A stretch of DNA of 64,000 nucleotides, from assembly GCA_031266135.1 (NCBI GenBank), contig JAISBP010000003.1:1-64000 (forward strand), in the 5' to 3' direction. Position numbers and translations under genes: made by a program. The notes under the pieces are model-generated. The model saw nothing but the letters and a program-made list of their open reading frames with translations. It made no database searches and was not told the origin of the DNA. Shown here one piece after another: positions 25,894 through 34,575 of this stretch. How positions within the stretch are numbered: position 1 is the stretch's first letter; every line of letters begins with the position of its first letter. The stretch is from Holosporales bacterium (GTDB lineage: Bacteria; Pseudomonadota; Alphaproteobacteria; RUG11792).

Positions 25894-27468
25894 CTATGCG
25901 GCGTTTTGCATACTCTTCGGCATTTCGGTTACCCTCTTATTATCGACGAAGGCCTTATAGATAGCCGGAACCCACTTCGAAAAGATTTCTTGCAGGGTAT
26001 AGGCGAACATCCGTGTCTCGTATTGTGTCGCCGGGTTTGTCCGGAGATGCAGGAAGTGCACCATATTGTGGATATCTATCCTACCTCCAAACTCAACGTA
26101 TTGGCTGGCCGGATAAATGAGTTGCTCTATTTCTTTATTCTTCAATGATGAGCGAATAGATTTGGATTCATTATACGAGGTCGTCACGAAAGACTCGATT
26201 TTGCTCTGCGCCTCTTGGAGGGAGGATTGCGCCTTCTCCAATCTGGCCTGCGGTACGAAGAGATCCTCAATGAAGCTCCACTGATGAATTCCCATCGTCC
26301 TATGCCGTATCAGATGTCTGAAAATGAAGAATGGGACACGGGATTCGTAGAACAACGTCGGTAATTCAAACGGTGATCCATGACCGAGGCTAATCAAAAG
26401 CTGCAATAGGCTCTCAACTGTTTGGACTTCACTTGATTCCACGCCGAAAGACATACCCACGGCGTCGTACGGTGTATTCTCGGTCCCCGAATAGTCGGTA
26501 ACCTTAATCCAACACTTATCACCGTCAAGAGGTGAGCCATCCTGATTAAAGACTATTTGCTTTCCCTCAAATAGTTTCTCTGCTTTTTCTGCATTCTTAC
26601 GGTACGTTGTATTTTTCTTCGATTGTGAATAATTATCTAGGAATTGCTCCCATCCTTTTTCCGTTTGTGTCAGACTCCCATCCTTCAACAGACTGTAAAT
26701 CTTTGGGAATCCAAGCTGGAAAATAATTTTCAGTTGAGTGATGGCGGGGATCATCAACGGATAATCGGAGTGATCATAAATCCGTATGAACTGTATCAGA
26801 TTAAAGAGCGTTAATTTTGTGTAGAACTCAGTACTCTGGCTCGTCGGCAAAATACTGCGACTCAGTTCCTTGATGACTCCCAGGTCCACGAGTTCCTTAT
26901 AATCATTATATCTGGCCTCATATTTATTGGAGATCGTTTCTGATAGGGAGGATATACTACTATCATCCGGGAACATATCCTGCAGAGTATTCTTCGTGAT
27001 CTGAGCATTTGGAAGCTCGGCATACCTCGCTGAGAACTCATTGACGCTGGCCGATCCATTCAACATACACTGGACGGTACACGCGATCGGGAAATCCTTG
27101 CAGTGAAACAGGACGACAATCTTATCGAGATCAGAGCACCTCGGTAATGTATGGTTCAAATTTTTGTCTAACCACTGCTTTTGGTTACTCGAAGGAATGA
27201 TGGAGTCTTCACTTCCAGCATAATCCACGAGGTTCACCTGCAGATCACGTTCACCGGGGAAAGATGGAGTCCCATCGGAAGATAACGTCTTTGGTGTTCC
27301 GTTTTTAAGCAAAAACTCTAGTCCCAAAGAACAGTGTCTTTTTGTTTCATGAAACTCAGGAGAGGTATGAAGTTTATTGCTCTGTTCAGTACCGTCAAAA
27401 AGATTCTTCATATCGAAAGTCCAAAAAAATTTAGGTCGGACTGCCACTTTCTCATTTTGAATGATCAT
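25894..27468 (-). CDS. thyX: Double-length flavin-dependent thymidylate synthase (tandem ThyX domains)
   Basis: About 524 residues from the ATG at 27468, twice the normal ThyX length. Two ThyX-like halves are readable. In the N-terminal half, residues 139-149 read SASVNEFSARY, the second part of the signature RHRxxSxNExSxRY, but the RHR is replaced by LNG; ELSRSILPTSQSTEFYTKLTLFNL follows. In the C-terminal half, RHRTMGIHQWS (388-398) keeps RHR-X7-S but lacks NExSxRY; PASQYVEFGGRIDIHNMVHFLHLRTNPATQYETRMFA matches the C-terminal dUMP/FAD-binding part. ThyX makes dTMP using FAD and methylene-tetrahydrofolate. The complementary losses suggest one composite active site across both halves. Chlamydial ThyX proteins are of similar length, from memory. 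Confidence 0.85.
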   Translation of the reverse strand: MIIQNEKVAVRPKFFWTFDMKNLFDGTEQSNKLHTSPEFHETKRHCSLGLEFLLKNGTPKTLSSDGTPSFPGERDLQVNLVDYAGSEDSIIPSSNQKQWLDKNLNHTLPRCSDLDKIVVLFHCKDFPIACTVQCMLNGSASVNEFSARYAELPNAQITKNTLQDMFPDDSSISSLSETISNKYEARYNDYKELVDLGVIKELSRSILPTSQSTEFYTKLTLFNLIQFIRIYDHSDYPLMIPAITQLKIIFQLGFPKIYSLLKDGSLTQTEKGWEQFLDNYSQSKKNTTYRKNAEKAEKLFEGKQIVFNQDGSPLDGDKCWIKVTDYSGTENTPYDAVGMSFGVESSEVQTVESLLQLLISLGHGSPFELPTLFYESRVPFFIFRHLIRHRTMGIHQWSFIEDLFVPQARLEKAQSSLQEAQSKIESFVTTSYNESKSIRSSLKNKEIEQLIYPASQYVEFGGRIDIHNMVHFLHLRTNPATQYETRMFAYTLQEIFSKWVPAIYKAFVDNKRVTEMPKSMQNAA

Positions 27469-27627
27469 TGTCAATGATCTTTATTCTAGGTATTAATGAA
27501 CAGTTCTTCTAACTAACACTGTAAAATTCTTTACTAGAAATATGCATTATTGCTCACTACAATACCTTTAATTAAAAAGTCGAGAATCTTCAAATAAAGC
27601 TGGATAAAACGTAAAAAGCGTGTTATT

Positions 27628-29916
27628 TTGTGCTTTGTTGCTGAGTATGGAGAGTTAGAGACCGAGTATAATGAGGCGTGCCTTGTTTATTTGAGCGGTA
27701 AGTTGCCATCAAAAAGTATTGCTTACCACATCCTTAAGCTATTTTTCTTCGTTTTAATTATTTGTAATGCATATTCTGAAGTTTCAATTCAATCTCGTCG
27801 AGTTTCGTACGACTTAAGTACTGAAATAATCTGTGCGGCTGGGGATGTGGTGGTCATCCAGGAATACGACGATGGGAAATCACGGAAATTATATACCGAT
27901 GAGATTGAATACAATAGAAAAACGGGGACCATCAAATTGCATGGGAAGGCCATCCTCGAAGAGCCCACTGGGGAGGTCATCGCTGCCACGACCGTCGTCC
28001 TTGATCCCGGGATGGAAAACGCGATCGCGAAAGCTCTGGTCATCATTCTGGATGATGCCGCGAAGGTGAAGGCCAAGACCGGCACCAAAGTTGGTTCCCT
28101 CTACACCTTCGAAGACGCGAGTTATTCGCCGTGCAATGAAACCCATTGCTCCGTGCCATTATGGGATCTCTTCGCCGATAAAGTTACGTATGATTCAAAG
28201 GGGAAGTCCTTTGTCTACCACAACGTACGGCTTCGTTTTAAAGGTCTCCCCATCATCTTCTCGCCCTACTTCAAGCATCCTGGATTCGGGGTTAGGAGGC
28301 AGACCGGGTTCCTGTCGCCGATTATACGTTCAAACAATGATATTGGACTATTCGTGGGGACACCCTATTTTATGGTCATCGATAAGAATCGGGATTTAAA
28401 GGTAACTCCATTCATAAATTTTAAGGGCAGAGGCCTGGCATCGAGTGAATATAGGCAGTCTCTAGCGAATGGCGATGTTAGTATATCGTCCAGCGTCCTG
28501 ACGAAGGCCCGAGCGAATCAGCCCAATGTGAACGACCTCGATAAGAAGACACGCTGGCATTTCGACTCAGTCTTTAAATCGTTCAATCTAGACCAGAAGC
28601 GAGTGACGTTTCGATTGAATAGAGCCAGTGATGTCACCTACAAACTGAAATATCCGGTGGATGAGGGTAAGGATTCTGGATCATTATGGCGACGCCGGTG
28701 TAATGAATCCAGATTATCGTTCGAGTCGTTTGATGATCATTATTACGTCACGACTGAATCCCTCGTATACCAAACTCCAAACAAGGATACGGCTCCCATC
28801 ATCCTTCCGCATGTAACGCTTTCACATAGGACGGATGATGTTCTGAATGGTACCGTAGAACTGGATAGTGATACAGTCTATCTCATCCGTAAAAATCCTA
28901 GAGAAAATCAAAAATCCTCTGACTTTTCGGATCATTTCTTTAGGACGACGAGTAAGGTCAATTGGAAGCGAAACGTCACTATCCATCACGTTTCCGTCGA
29001 TTTTTCCAGTGGAGTAAGGGGCGATATTCTGCACGTCGGACAGCATGGAAACGATACGAAATGCACCGATAAGATTTATCCGACCATCGAGAATCAGGTC
29101 AGCGGGTTTATGCCGTTCATCAGTAATATCTCATCGTTGAACAGTACGTCGATATGGGGCCCGAGGATCACATTATCCAGCGTTGAATCGATCGGCAATC
29201 GCAAGGATGTATTCGTGAATGAAGATTCAATATTCCACAATATCGATGATCTTAGACTGCATCAGATAAATGGGTTCGGAGCCTTTAATAATGTAGAGGA
29301 AGGAGAGCATGTATCGGTCGGCATTGAAAACTCGATCTATAATGATCAAAGGAGGTATTTGAATTTTTTTATTGGGAGCTCTCAGAGTATTAGAGAGAAA
29401 AATAAAGTAAATAATCAGGAGGAAGGTAATTCCATCGTGGGACGCCTCGTTATAAAACCATGCGATAATGCTTCATTTAGAATGCGATTCGTCGGGCTGC
29501 CGATCATGGAGAAAGCCCGGATGTTTGAAACGGGCGTGAAACTTGATGCCGGATATGTCTCGGCGAATATTGGGTATGTATACGATACGCGTTCAAATGC
29601 CATCAGGGAAGGAAATATTTCGCAGATAGGATTTACGGTGTCCGTTAAACTGACCAAATACTGGAATATATCCGGCTCCAAGATAATCAATATAAATAAG
29701 AAACTTGGAGGCAGGAATCTGTTGAGTGGAATATTCGCGGAATATAAGGATGAATGCTTTGGCTTTGGAATCGGATTTCATAAATCCAATTTTAAGGATA
29801 AGGACATAAGGCCGAACGTCGGAATCGCCATAGTACTGACCTTCAAGAATCTGGGGAACATATCGAATCCCGTCCAGCATTATCTGTATAACTCAGAACT
29901 CGGGAATGTGGAATAG
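27628..29916 (+). CDS. lptD: LPS-assembly protein LptD
   Basis: Up to 762 residues. The N-terminal OstA/LptA-like jellyroll has GDVVVIQEYDDGKSRKLYTDEIEYNRKTGTIKLHGKAILEEPTGE. The segment YSPCNETHCSVPLWDLFADKVTYDSKGKSFVYHNVRLRFKGLPIIFSPYFKHP is diagnostic of LptD. FGVRRQTGFLSPIIRSNNDIG opens the C-terminal barrel. It inserts LPS into the outer leaflet with LptE. The start is uncertain: there is no ATG before the signal-like KSIAYHILKLFFFVLIICNAYSE, the furthest in-frame start is a TTG at 27628, and the first codons read through a repeat fragment (AEYGELE). TTG codons at 27691 or nearby are alternatives. surA and pdxA, common neighbours, are absent. Confidence 0.92.
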   Translation: MCFVAEYGELETEYNEACLVYLSGKLPSKSIAYHILKLFFFVLIICNAYSEVSIQSRRVSYDLSTEIICAAGDVVVIQEYDDGKSRKLYTDEIEYNRKTGTIKLHGKAILEEPTGEVIAATTVVLDPGMENAIAKALVIILDDAAKVKAKTGTKVGSLYTFEDASYSPCNETHCSVPLWDLFADKVTYDSKGKSFVYHNVRLRFKGLPIIFSPYFKHPGFGVRRQTGFLSPIIRSNNDIGLFVGTPYFMVIDKNRDLKVTPFINFKGRGLASSEYRQSLANGDVSISSSVLTKARANQPNVNDLDKKTRWHFDSVFKSFNLDQKRVTFRLNRASDVTYKLKYPVDEGKDSGSLWRRRCNESRLSFESFDDHYYVTTESLVYQTPNKDTAPIILPHVTLSHRTDDVLNGTVELDSDTVYLIRKNPRENQKSSDFSDHFFRTTSKVNWKRNVTIHHVSVDFSSGVRGDILHVGQHGNDTKCTDKIYPTIENQVSGFMPFISNISSLNSTSIWGPRITLSSVESIGNRKDVFVNEDSIFHNIDDLRLHQINGFGAFNNVEEGEHVSVGIENSIYNDQRRYLNFFIGSSQSIREKNKVNNQEEGNSIVGRLVIKPCDNASFRMRFVGLPIMEKARMFETGVKLDAGYVSANIGYVYDTRSNAIREGNISQIGFTVSVKLTKYWNISGSKIININKKLGGRNLLSGIFAEYKDECFGFGIGFHKSNFKDKDIRPNVGIAIVLTFKNLGNISNPVQHYLYNSELGNVE

Positions 29917-30476
29917 AGTAATTCCGAATAGTGAATAATACTTAGTGACAGAAACTGAGAAAAAAGAGCAATAGAGTTCTTCCGTAACTCTCCACACTCA
30001 GCTTCTTGGTGCGTCGATTCGGTGCTCGAATCCTCATGTACACTCAAGTACGCTGCGGTTCTGCGCTCCGTGTCTCCTTCCAATAATTCTGATTCTGAAG
30101 GTTACGAAAGAGCTCTAACGATTTGTTGATAGAAGATCAGAAGATTTACATCTAGCACTCAATTCGTCGTCAACTGCTTTGCTAACTCCTTCCATCGCTA
30201 AATCATACGGAAAAAACTCCTAAGATGATTATATCACGACTTATTAATGATACTTGGTATAATGAGCTCTAATGAACTGGAACACTTTAGCATCAGATTT
30301 TTTTAGAAAATTCAGAAAAATCTTCTGGAACATCGATACGGTATCGTTAACCAATCCCTAATTTCAAATTTTTCTAATTTACCGATGCCCATTCTGCTAC
30401 CAAACATATTATAATACAATACGATGAGGATCGGTGGGATCTTAATTTATAGTGTCGCACTCGGAGATGTTTATAC
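29917..30476. other. Intergenic stretch before htrA
   Basis: 560 bases without a convincing gene. A full 146-bp palindromic element lies at 29972-30117. The remaining 360 bases are AT-rich; TATAAT appears at 30258-30263 and 30410-30415, but I see no good -35 box at the right distance from either. A 34-codon open stretch ending at 30116-30118 on the minus strand matches nothing I know. Confidence 0.6.
29972..30117 (-). repeat. Palindromic element (146 bp), intergenic
   Basis: Exact 146 bp; ends TAGAGTTCTTCC and CGAAAGAGCTCTA. It is the near-identical reverse-oriented counterpart of the copy at 22462-22607. Its ends GTAACTCTCCAC and GAAGGTTACGAAAGAGC show that both arms of the palindrome carry related sequence. 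Confidence 0.93.
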
Positions 30477-32285
30477 ATGGGACTCGTTAGGTTTATTATT
30501 GGTGTTTGTAAGGCTGCCATATACGTCGTTGTTATTATTGGCGTTATAGAGGGATGGCATTACCTCAAGGGAATACATATCATCGATTTGGGAGGCGAGA
30601 AATCAAGTCATGTGCACGATCCAAAGACCAGCGAAAAATCTCAGAAAAACGCTAATTTTAGTGAAGGTGGAAAATCAGATTCAACTATCAAGGAACAAAC
30701 CAATCAATCTAAAGATCACTCTTCACAAATTGCGATAAATTTTGAAAATGGATTTGCTTCTGTAGCGAAGAAGGCCATTCATTCCGTCGTCAGCATCTCG
30801 GTCCTGCAACTAATAGAAGATAATGATTCTAATCGTGGATTTCCAGATCTGTTTAGAGGCTCTCCTTTCGATGATTTCTTTAAGGATTTCTTTGATCTTC
30901 CGGAGAAGAAAAGAAAGCCACGGAAAGCGCAGGCTGTAGGATCTGGATTCATCGTGCAGGTCGATCAGGATTCTATGTATATCGTGACCAATAATCACGT
31001 CGTCGATAAGGCAAAGAAAATCATGATTTCGCTATCTGATAAAACGGAATTACCGGCGGAATTACACGCCGCAGATCCTCGTACAGATATCGCCGTCTTG
31101 GTCGTGAATCTTAAGGAGCTTAAAGACGTCAAGCTCGATAAAAAGAAATTCAAACCAATAACCTGGGGTGATTCTGATAAGATTTCTGAGGGACATTTTG
31201 TGGTTGCAATCGGCAATCCATTTGGTTTCGGAAATACGGTGACGAGTGGAATCATCTCCTCCAAAGGCAGGAATGTTCCGATCTCCAAGACTGCCCTTAA
31301 TCTTATCGATGATTATATTCAACATAGTGCCCAGATTAACATGGGAAGTTCTGGAGGATGCTTATTAGACGTCTATGGAAGGGTAATCGGTATAAATAAT
31401 GCAATCATAACTCCGAACGGTGGAAATATCGGTATTGGATTTGCTATCCCAGCCAACATCGCCAAGCTCACTGTTCGTCAGCTCATAAAGCACAAGAGAA
31501 CCTTTAGGGGATGGCTCGGAGTCGAGGTGCAGAAGGTCGGTGCTCAACAGGCGGAGAGTATAGGTCTAGTACAGAAGGTCCTGGATAAATCAGAAATTTA
31601 TGGAGTGTTCGTTGCGAAGCTCGTCAAGGGCGGACCAGCTGAGAAGGCTGGGATCAAGGTCGGAGATGTCATCATAGAATATAATGGTCAGAAAATTTCG
31701 AAGAAGTCTGGATTACAGACGTTGGTTGGAGAGACCCAGATCGGGAGTACGGTAAAACTTAAGATCTGGAGACCAAGCGATAAGGATGACGGAAAGTGGA
31801 AAGAGGTTGAACTTGAAGTAAAGGTTGGTGACTTTGAAAAGGCGATAAAGGATGGATCATTGGATTCCAAAGATGGCGACGTAAAGGAGTCAGATGCTGC
31901 GAAGTCAAGTGCTACCATAGATTCACTTAGTATCACTGTTCAATCGATTCCAGATAGATACAGAAAGGAGTTTCCACCAGAAGTTAGGATATACGTTAGC
32001 CAGACCGAAGATTCTGATGAGCTAGATTTTGCTGAATCAATATTTGCTCCAGGAGATGGAATTATTAGCGCTAATAATGTGCGCATAAGGAGCGTCGCAC
32101 AGTTTGAAAAAATAATCAAAGATTTGGTGAAAAAGAAGGAGAGAAGACCTGTTCCATTCGTTATTATAAGGAAGAACTGCAGAATGATGCTTGCAACTAC
32201 CCTGAATCTAAGTAAAGATAAGGTTGAGGATACAGATAAGAAAGATAAAGATAAAGATAAGGATAAGCCCAAGTCCAAGAAATAA
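30477..32285 (+). CDS. HtrA/DegP-family periplasmic serine protease, membrane-anchored
   Basis: 602 residues. Residues 1 to about 32 (MGLVRFIIGVCKAAIYVVVIIGVIEGW) are an uncleaved-looking anchor, and a polar linker follows. The trypsin-like domain has VTNNHVVDKA (catalytic His), DPRTDIAVLVV (Asp) and QINMGSSGGCLLD (Ser, with GSSGG where GNSGG is usual). PDZ1 runs from RGWLGVEVQ to KAGIKVGDVIIEYNGQKI, and a shorter PDZ2 lies around FAPGDGIISANNVRI. The C-terminus is a Lys/Asp run (KKDKDKDKDKPKSKK). HtrA proteases and chaperones degrade misfolded envelope proteins and are secreted in several intracellular pathogens. The tail and TM anchor are longer than in E. coli DegP or DegQ. A GGAGA ribosome-binding site precedes the ATG. 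Confidence 0.92.
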   Translation: MGLVRFIIGVCKAAIYVVVIIGVIEGWHYLKGIHIIDLGGEKSSHVHDPKTSEKSQKNANFSEGGKSDSTIKEQTNQSKDHSSQIAINFENGFASVAKKAIHSVVSISVLQLIEDNDSNRGFPDLFRGSPFDDFFKDFFDLPEKKRKPRKAQAVGSGFIVQVDQDSMYIVTNNHVVDKAKKIMISLSDKTELPAELHAADPRTDIAVLVVNLKELKDVKLDKKKFKPITWGDSDKISEGHFVVAIGNPFGFGNTVTSGIISSKGRNVPISKTALNLIDDYIQHSAQINMGSSGGCLLDVYGRVIGINNAIITPNGGNIGIGFAIPANIAKLTVRQLIKHKRTFRGWLGVEVQKVGAQQAESIGLVQKVLDKSEIYGVFVAKLVKGGPAEKAGIKVGDVIIEYNGQKISKKSGLQTLVGETQIGSTVKLKIWRPSDKDDGKWKEVELEVKVGDFEKAIKDGSLDSKDGDVKESDAAKSSATIDSLSITVQSIPDRYRKEFPPEVRIYVSQTEDSDELDFAESIFAPGDGIISANNVRIRSVAQFEKIIKDLVKKKERRPVPFVIIRKNCRMMLATTLNLSKDKVEDTDKKDKDKDKDKPKSKK

Positions 32286-32324
32286 ATCAAAATTTCCATA
32301 ATCGTTTTATTGGGTTTAGATTTG

Positions 32325-32420
32325 TATACTCGTTCTACTTTACAATCACATAAAATTAAGTGTAATGAATGCCTAAAATCCAGCGTTATTAAAATGCGTT
32401 TGGTAAGTAGAACGAGTATA
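32325..32420. repeat. MITE-like element, family 2, copy 2
   Basis: 96 bp with perfect 16-bp inverted ends: TATACTCGTTCTACTT (32325-32340) and AAGTAGAACGAGTATA (32405-32420). The interior is nearly identical to the copy at 733-838. It lies 40 bases after the htrA stop. Confidence 0.85.
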
Positions 32421-32594
32421 TTATACGGAGGAAGACAATGCAGGATTATGTTTCAGTTTATCTCAGTTATTTTGATGAGTGTTTGCCCTGATGTATAATT
32501 CTCTGTCGGTCGATCAGTTTGAGAGCCAAAACCCTTGTCACCAACCTCCAACATATCAAGAAGTTGATGGTCTATCGGTGGTGTGCAAGCTCAC

Positions 32595-34388
32595 CTATGG
32601 ACGACTACTACTACAAAGACCTCCATCAGGTGATTGAACAGCTGAACTTAACATCGCGTCTATATTCTCCGAGTGCTCCTTGAAGGCTTCTATAAGAACC
32701 GTCTCCGACCAGGAGATTTCTCTAGCGCCTATCAGCATGAGGGGAGCCACCTCGTTGAAGCAATACCCTCCGGCAGTCCTAAGAGATTGAACTAGGGTCA
32801 GTCCATCGGCCAGGTCTTTCCTTGTCTCACCGATCGCGTCCAGATTCCCGTATACGTTCCGGGAGAAGTCGGGCCACTCAAGCTCATCCCAGGACTTGGT
32901 GATCCCTTGCAGTATGGGTGAGGAATTTCCCGGCAATGGGGGCAAGCCACCATGACTCCGGAAGCCGTTCATCATCCAGACCCACCCTGGCTGCACTGCT
33001 TCCAGCGCTTGCCGGTACTTCGCCAGCAAGGTCCCTATTTGTTTGGCTCGGCCCGTCAGTTGAGGGGCGGCTGGATCCAAACCGTCTGTCCTTGCTTGAC
33101 GCCATTGGATCGTGCTGGAGCGAAGCCCAACTGCTGCTGCGACCAGATTGTCGAGGGTCACTCCCAGACAAGCCGGGGGCCTAGCCGAATTCTTTCTCCA
33201 ACTGTCGAAACCTTCTAGATTACCATCTCTCCACATATCTAGCCTTTGCTGTGAAGGCGCGGGGTTAGCGCTACCGTATTCGGATAGACGAGGGGAGCCT
33301 TCTTGTGGGCTCATCTGACTCTCGCTCGCCCATCTCCTGAATACTCTCAGGTCGGTATCTAAACTGTCAATCCACTTTAGGACGCTAGGACTGCTGCCGT
33401 CCGAGATGTATTCTCTCCATTGCGTCCGGAGGTCCGCTAGCGCCTTTCGTAACTGCTCCAGGGGATCTACCTGGAAGGGCTTGTCTCGATCATATGGGAG
33501 ACTACCGGCTTTTTTGTAACTTTGGAGCTGTTCTGGATCGACTTGCTGTATCGAATGCGCTGCTGCGCAAATTGCTGTGAGCTTGTCTTCGATCTCTGGG
33601 GAAACTGTACTCGGCCTGCTCATATTGATTGCGATATCAGTTTCTGTGACAATTTCGCCTACCCTTCGGTTAATCTCCTCCGCAACTGCCCCCGGGTTCT
33701 TCTCGTTGATTGCTAACATCACTTGGGGAATTAGGTGCCTGGAACTGCCTCCATTGGGGTCCGTTAATTGGAGCTGGCCTTCTTGATATGGGTATTCGTA
33801 TGTTTCTACCATACTTCCCCAATTCAGAGTCTGGACCCACGCTATGAAGACTGGGTCACTTGTATATCGGGCTGCTTGAGCGTATATACGCTTGAATATC
33901 TTATACTTCTCCAGGTCGGTGATGGAACCTGGACCCTGCAGCTGAATGGGATCGAGGGTTTTACACGATTGAAGACCTATGGCATCCATTGTCCAATGTG
34001 ATTTGTTCACCACCCCTAGTGCTCCCATACTATAAATCGCCGTTTTTGCTAACGTTTCCCGGATGAATTTGTAGAGCATTTGACCAGCTGTGTAAACCTG
34101 CCCTTTTGTAATCTGCGAGGTAGGATCCGCTTGTACTACCAGAAAAGTTCCATCTTGTTGTACTCTGAATGCCCCTGCATACGTATCCGTTGGAATAGGA
34201 CTACCTTGATTGACACATTTCCGGATGTCTTGTAGCAAGCTCCCCACTAAGGAATATGAGTAAACATCTTCTGCTAATTGTTCAGGAGCGTGTGTCCTCA
34301 CATAATCCACATATTCAGCCCCGGAGCACGTTGGAATTACTACCGTTACTAAGACAACAATTTTGTATATATTTTTAAAGGACATCAT
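32595..34388 (-). CDS. Large secreted protein of unknown family, paralog A
   Basis: 597 residues. The signal peptide is MMSFKNIYKIVVLVTVVIPTCSG, then AEYVDYVRTHAPEQLAEDVY. It is paralogous to the next gene upstream (34576-36339) along its whole length, clearest in the first 140 residues: AGAFRVQQDGTFLVVQADPTSQ, YTAGQMLYKFIRETLAK, YSMGALGVVNKSHWT, then VQTLNWGSMVETYEY. The C-terminus shares PLMLIGAREISWSETVLIEAF. It looks mainly helical and rich in Trp/Gln; two Cys pairs are possible. There are no barrel strands or membrane helices after the signal. I recognise no domain. It has its own promoter and higher GC than the flanks. Secreted effector or periplasmic protein is a guess from export only. 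Confidence 0.7.
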   Translation of the reverse strand: MMSFKNIYKIVVLVTVVIPTCSGAEYVDYVRTHAPEQLAEDVYSYSLVGSLLQDIRKCVNQGSPIPTDTYAGAFRVQQDGTFLVVQADPTSQITKGQVYTAGQMLYKFIRETLAKTAIYSMGALGVVNKSHWTMDAIGLQSCKTLDPIQLQGPGSITDLEKYKIFKRIYAQAARYTSDPVFIAWVQTLNWGSMVETYEYPYQEGQLQLTDPNGGSSRHLIPQVMLAINEKNPGAVAEEINRRVGEIVTETDIAINMSRPSTVSPEIEDKLTAICAAAHSIQQVDPEQLQSYKKAGSLPYDRDKPFQVDPLEQLRKALADLRTQWREYISDGSSPSVLKWIDSLDTDLRVFRRWASESQMSPQEGSPRLSEYGSANPAPSQQRLDMWRDGNLEGFDSWRKNSARPPACLGVTLDNLVAAAVGLRSSTIQWRQARTDGLDPAAPQLTGRAKQIGTLLAKYRQALEAVQPGWVWMMNGFRSHGGLPPLPGNSSPILQGITKSWDELEWPDFSRNVYGNLDAIGETRKDLADGLTLVQSLRTAGGYCFNEVAPLMLIGAREISWSETVLIEAFKEHSENIDAMLSSAVQSPDGGLCSSSRP

Positions 34389-34419
34389 GATGAATCATAT
34401 TATCTTTATAACTGTCAGT

Positions 34420-34448
34420 ATTATTCTCTTTTCTTTTAGGTTTGTCAA
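34420..34448 (-). promoter_or_regulatory. Promoter of secreted paralog A
   Basis: Reading on the minus strand: TTGACA (34443-34448), a 17-base spacer, AATAAT (34420-34425), then about 30 bases to the ATG. The same boxes, spacing and spacer (AACCTAAAAGAAAAGAG versus AAACTAAAAGAAAAGAT) stand before paralog B. Confidence 0.7.
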
Positions 34449-34575
34449 TTTATAAATTTGGGACAGTGCTTAAATTCTTCATTTTAAGATTATGTTGTCC
34501 GGGAACATGCTTCTTCCGTAATCCTTCAGAATCATATTCTTGGTATTTCGAACAACTTCTTGTGTAATTCCGATT

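Noticed and set aside
34511-34545. Block CTTCCGTAATCCTTCAGAATC as another palindromic element copy
   Set aside because: Short, and shared only in part with the matching site at paralog B; it may be chance or a very old relic.
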